DNA of 11,054 bases, taken from NCBI GenBank assembly GCA_005788585.1, contig SYBY01000056.1, positions 1 through 11,054 of the forward strand, written 5' to 3'. Both the position numbers and the translations under genes were made by a program. This document shows, in pieces, positions 9,079 to 11,054 of the stretch; within the stretch, counting starts at the first letter, position 1, and each line of letters opens with the position of its first letter. Below the pieces are notes generated by a model. The model saw nothing but the letters and a program-made list of their open reading frames with translations, was not told the DNA's origin and searched no databases. This DNA is from Actinomycetota bacterium (GTDB taxonomy: Bacteria > Actinomycetota > Thermoleophilia > Solirubrobacterales > Solirubrobacteraceae).

Positions 9079-9855
9079 CTAGAACTTCGGTCCGACGTGC
9101 TCGTCTAACCGCGCTACGGCACCACGGCGCGCAACCGAGACGTGCCACTGGCCCCAGGGGCGCCAGTCGACGCCCAGCAGGTCGCACGCGGCGCAGAAGA
9201 CCGCACGGATGTCCCCGGAGCGGTTGGAGAACTGGTAGCGCGGATAGCGATACTCCCGCCCCTTCGAGACAACGCGGTTCTCGCCCCGCCACCCGTCGGT
9301 GTGGATCAGTCCTCGCGCGAGTCGGCCCGGGTGTGCCTCGGCAATCACTGCCTGCCAAGGCGCGAGCGTGATGTCGCGGTTGTGTTTTCGGCCCGGCCCG
9401 TGCTGAGGGAAGAGACACGGCCAGCCCTGCCAGTAGGACGTCACCAGCACCATCTCCCGGACCGGGTCGCGTGTGACATGCGGTGGCCTGCCCATGACTG
9501 TGGTGATGCTGGTAGCGACCTCATCGATGATGCCCGGGTACGCGGCATCGAGGGCGACCTTGAGGGCTGTGGTCCGCGCATGGGAGACCAGATACCCGTC
9601 GCCGAGATACACGTCGAGCAGGTACGCATACTCCGAGCCCAACTCGTCGAGTGTGTGGTGCCATCCGCAAGAGGGGCAGACCGGAGCGCCCGCCAGAAGC
9701 GCGCGTGCCGTTCGAGGGACTCGACCGTTCTCCCAGGTTCGAAGTGTCGCAACGGGAATGTCCAGCCGCCGGCTTACAGCCGCGCGAGACTCACCGTTCC
9801 GGCGTGCCCTCAGGGCTGCAGCGATGGCCGCTGGGTCCCGGCGAACTCCACTCAC
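9079..9855 (-). CDS. HTH plus two-motif LAGLIDADG endonuclease-like protein
   Basis: A 258-residue protein. Residues 10-48 form a helix-turn-helix (ESRAAVSRRLDIPVATLRTW). CPSCGWHH (60-67) is a possible zinc knuckle. Two LAGLIDADG helices follow: YLLDVYLGDG (78-87, acid Asp86) and LARGLIHTDG (179-188, acid Asp187), so both catalytic aspartates of a monomeric homing endonuclease are present. YPRYQFSNRSGDI and the C-terminal VARLDEHVGPKF match a stand-alone actinobacterial family that is often annotated as a regulator. No intron or intein surrounds it, so it is either a free-standing endonuclease or a domesticated DNA-binding protein. The start is GTG 9855. No Shine-Dalgarno is visible, but a -10-like TACGTT (9868-9863) is 7 bases upstream and overlaps a LexA-box-like palindrome. 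It lies downstream of tRNA-Trp on the same strand, separated by a hairpin. Confidence 0.85.
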   Translation of the reverse strand: MSGVRRDPAAIAAALRARRNGESRAAVSRRLDIPVATLRTWENGRVPRTARALLAGAPVCPSCGWHHTLDELGSEYAYLLDVYLGDGYLVSHARTTALKVALDAAYPGIIDEVATSITTVMGRPPHVTRDPVREMVLVTSYWQGWPCLFPQHGPGRKHNRDITLAPWQAVIAEAHPGRLARGLIHTDGWRGENRVVSKGREYRYPRYQFSNRSGDIRAVFCAACDLLGVDWRPWGQWHVSVARRGAVARLDEHVGPKF

Positions 9856-9860
9856 CCAAG

Positions 9861-9874
9861 GGAACGTATGTTCC
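9861..9874. promoter_or_regulatory. LexA/SOS-box-like palindrome over the LAGLIDADG gene promoter
   Basis: GGAACGTATGTTCC contains GAAC-N4-GTTC, the core of the Gram-positive and actinobacterial SOS box. Compared with the B. subtilis consensus CGAACRNRYGTTYC, it matches 13 of 14 positions on both strands. It begins 5 bases before the GTG start at 9855 and covers the putative -10 TACGTT, where a bound repressor would block transcription. LexA control is inferred from this single site. Confidence 0.55.
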
Positions 9875-9897
9875 TATCCGGACGGCACCCGAACGCA

Positions 9898-9924
9898 GAA
9901 GCGCCCGCGAATCGCGGGCGCTTC
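9898..9924. terminator. Strong hairpin downstream of tRNA-Trp
   Basis: GAAGCGCCCGCGA (9898-9910) and TCGCGGGCGCTTC (9912-9924) are perfect 13-base inverted repeats around one base, folding to an 11-12 bp GC-rich stem. It starts 6 bases beyond the tRNA-Trp 3' end and ends before the LAGLIDADG promoter region. This fits a tRNA terminator; no T tract follows, as is common in actinobacteria. Confidence 0.65.
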
Positions 9925-9930
9925 ACGAAG

Positions 9931-10004
9931 CAGGGGAGACAGGATTCGAACCTGCGACCCCCGGTTTTGGAGACCGGTGCTCTGGCCAGCTGAGCTACTC
10001 CCCT
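9931..10004 (-). tRNA. tRNA-Trp (anticodon CCA)
   Basis: A complete 74-base tRNA on the minus strand. The acceptor AGGGGAG (10004-9998) pairs with CTCCCCT (9938-9932), and the discriminator is G73 at 9931, as usual for bacterial tRNA-Trp. The D arm is GCTC...GAGC. The anticodon stem CCGGT/ACCGG encloses CTCCAAA, with anticodon CCA at 9970-9968. The T arm is GCAGG-TTCGAAT-CCTGT. CCA is not encoded. In many actinobacteria this tRNA precedes secE-nusG; here the next gene on its strand is the LAGLIDADG protein. Confidence 0.95.
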
Positions 10005-10015
10005 TCGAGCCGCAC

Positions 10016-10021
10016 ACGATA
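10016..10021 (-). promoter_or_regulatory. Putative -10 of tRNA-Trp
   Basis: Minus-strand TATCGT (4 of 6) lies 11 bases before the tRNA 5' end, giving a leader of about five bases. No clear -35 is seen at 16-18 bp, so the call rests on position and the hexamer only. Confidence 0.3.
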
Positions 10022-10048
10022 GTGGTCCCGCTACCGTCGCGAAGTCGA

Positions 10049-10077
10049 CAGACATCCGCCCCCGGGTTCCGTAACTT
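10049..10077 (+). promoter_or_regulatory. Putative promoter of the second GH-A-like gene
   Basis: CAGACA (10049-10054; 4 of 6) and TAACTT (10072-10077; TANNNT type) are 17 bases apart, placing the start near 10084 and leaving a leader of about 60 bases. It is the best candidate between tRNA-Trp and the ATG at 10146, but both hexamers are imperfect. Confidence 0.35.
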
Positions 10078-10145
10078 CAGGGTCGGCCCTTGGTTCTTCC
10101 CCTGACGGCCTCAACCTCCGCCCTCCGAAAGCCGAACACACCATC

Positions 10146-11048
10146 ATGCGTCGCCTCTCCACCCTCATCTTTGTCGCCATCTGCTTCGTCGCCGGCTTCG
10201 TCCTGTCCGCTCCCGCCAATGCTGATGCGAAGGCCAAGATCGGCATCGCTGATCAGAAGTCGAGCATGTTCGAGGACCAGCGATTCAAGGACCTCAAGGT
10301 CAAGTTCGCTCGGGTCTCCGTCCCCTGGGACGTGATGCGCTACGACTTCACGCGCGAGGAGATTGACGTCTGGATGACGCGGGCCCGCGCCCAGGGCATC
10401 ACGCCGCTCGTCACCCTCCAGCGCTCGCGCGTCAAGCCGCACTCGCGCCCGACCGTGCAGCAGTACACCCGCGAGTTCAAGCGTTTCAAGCAGAAGTACC
10501 CGTACGTCAAGAACTACGCTGCGTGGAACGAGCCGAACCTCGAAGACGCCCCTCGCGCCAAGCTCATCGCCAGTTACTACAAAGCGATGAAGTCCAACTG
10601 CAAGGGCTGCAAGGTGCTCGCGGGCGACCTCGTCGACCGCAAGAACATGATCCCGTGGGTCAAGCAGTTCCTGAAGCACACGAAGGTCAAGCCCAAGTAC
10701 TGGGGCCTGCACAACTATGTCTCGGCCAACCAGTTCTCGACCAAGGCCACCAAGGAGCTGCTGGCGACCGTCAAGGGCAGCCAGGTGTGGCTGACCGAGA
10801 CGGGCGGCCTCGTCGCGCGCCGGAACAAGTCACCGATCAAGCTCAAGCAGGGCAGCGCCCACGCCGCGCGGGTTACGAGCTTCATCCTGAAGACCTGGGG
10901 CAACAACCCCCGGATCCCCTACCTGTTCTTCTACCACTGGGACAGCTCGTCCAACAAGGACACGTGGGACTCGGCGTTCATCGGCTCGGACGGCAAGGCC
11001 CGCCCGTCGCTGAACATCCTGAAGAACGCCATCCGCGCCCGCCGGTAG
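10146..11048 (+). CDS. Secreted clan GH-A-like glycoside hydrolase fold protein, copy 2
   Basis: A 300-residue paralogue of the protein at 4434-5339. The signal peptide is different (MRRLSTLIFVAICFVAGF, likely cleavage near ANADA), but the mature domain is about two-thirds identical by hand alignment (about 180 of 274 positions). Candidate catalytic residues are Glu129 in AWNEPN and Glu218 in WLTETGG. The CxxC pair is C152/C155 (CKGC), and the blocks KIGIADQ, SVPWDVMRYDFT, YWGLHNYVSAN and FYHWDSSSNKDTWDSAF are kept. Only small gaps separate the copies: one residue after RSRVK and two before KPKYWGL. No strong Shine-Dalgarno is seen. The substrate is unknown. Complete conservation around both glutamates suggests both copies are active enzymes rather than one being a relic. 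It ends 6 bases before the window edge. Confidence 0.8.
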   Translation: MRRLSTLIFVAICFVAGFVLSAPANADAKAKIGIADQKSSMFEDQRFKDLKVKFARVSVPWDVMRYDFTREEIDVWMTRARAQGITPLVTLQRSRVKPHSRPTVQQYTREFKRFKQKYPYVKNYAAWNEPNLEDAPRAKLIASYYKAMKSNCKGCKVLAGDLVDRKNMIPWVKQFLKHTKVKPKYWGLHNYVSANQFSTKATKELLATVKGSQVWLTETGGLVARRNKSPIKLKQGSAHAARVTSFILKTWGNNPRIPYLFFYHWDSSSNKDTWDSAFIGSDGKARPSLNILKNAIRARR

Positions 11049-11054
11049 TCGCAC

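Overview
The window is very GC-rich, gene-dense bacterial DNA with strong G/C third-position bias, a mix of ATG and GTG starts and few strong Shine-Dalgarno sequences. Protein flavour (small secreted four-cysteine proteins, paralogous secreted clan GH-A-like proteins, an orphan LAGLIDADG protein of actinobacterial type) suggests an actinobacterium, most likely Thermoleophilia/Solirubrobacterales (Patulibacter, Solirubrobacter or Conexibacter-like). This placement is inference from protein style, not from a marker gene. No plasmid, phage, IS or CRISPR hallmark was found, and no gap between genes exceeds about 210 bases.

Layout. 1-344 (-): start of a multi-pass membrane protein that runs off the left edge. 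407-488 (+): tRNA-Leu(UAG), followed after 16 bases by a DUF2200 gene (505-873). 888-1268 (+): small secreted four-Cys protein. 1376-2269 (+): secreted lipase behind a good promoter and RBS. 2329-4356 (+): 2,4-dienoyl-CoA reductase FadH. 4434-5339 (+): secreted GH-A-like TIM-barrel protein, copy 1. 5348-5929 (-): TetR-family regulator, divergent from 6027-6938 (+), a Tat-exported PhlG-like C-C hydrolase. Two perfect tandem 14-bp palindromes lie between them. 7148-9068 (+): compact three-gene operon of a zinc-ribbon/J-domain protein, a single-pass membrane protein and an SGNH/GDSL hydrolase. 9079-9855 (-): HTH plus LAGLIDADG protein with a LexA/SOS-box-like palindrome at its start. 9931-10004 (-): tRNA-Trp(CCA). 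10146-11048 (+): second copy of the GH-A-like protein, about two-thirds identical to the first.

How the genes may work together. The lipase and FadH fit a lipid-use theme: ester hydrolysis outside the cell, then beta-oxidation of unsaturated acyl chains. They have separate promoter signals, so this is neighbourhood rather than a proven operon. The clearest regulatory unit is the TetR/PhlG-like divergent pair, which looks like an inducible detoxification or catabolic switch for an acyl-phenolic compound. The J-domain operon has tight junctions (ATGA overlap, then a 2-base gap) and no assigned function. The LAGLIDADG gene has both catalytic aspartates, no intron or intein host here, and a GAAC-N4-GTTC box over its putative -10. 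These are the two parts most worth follow-up.
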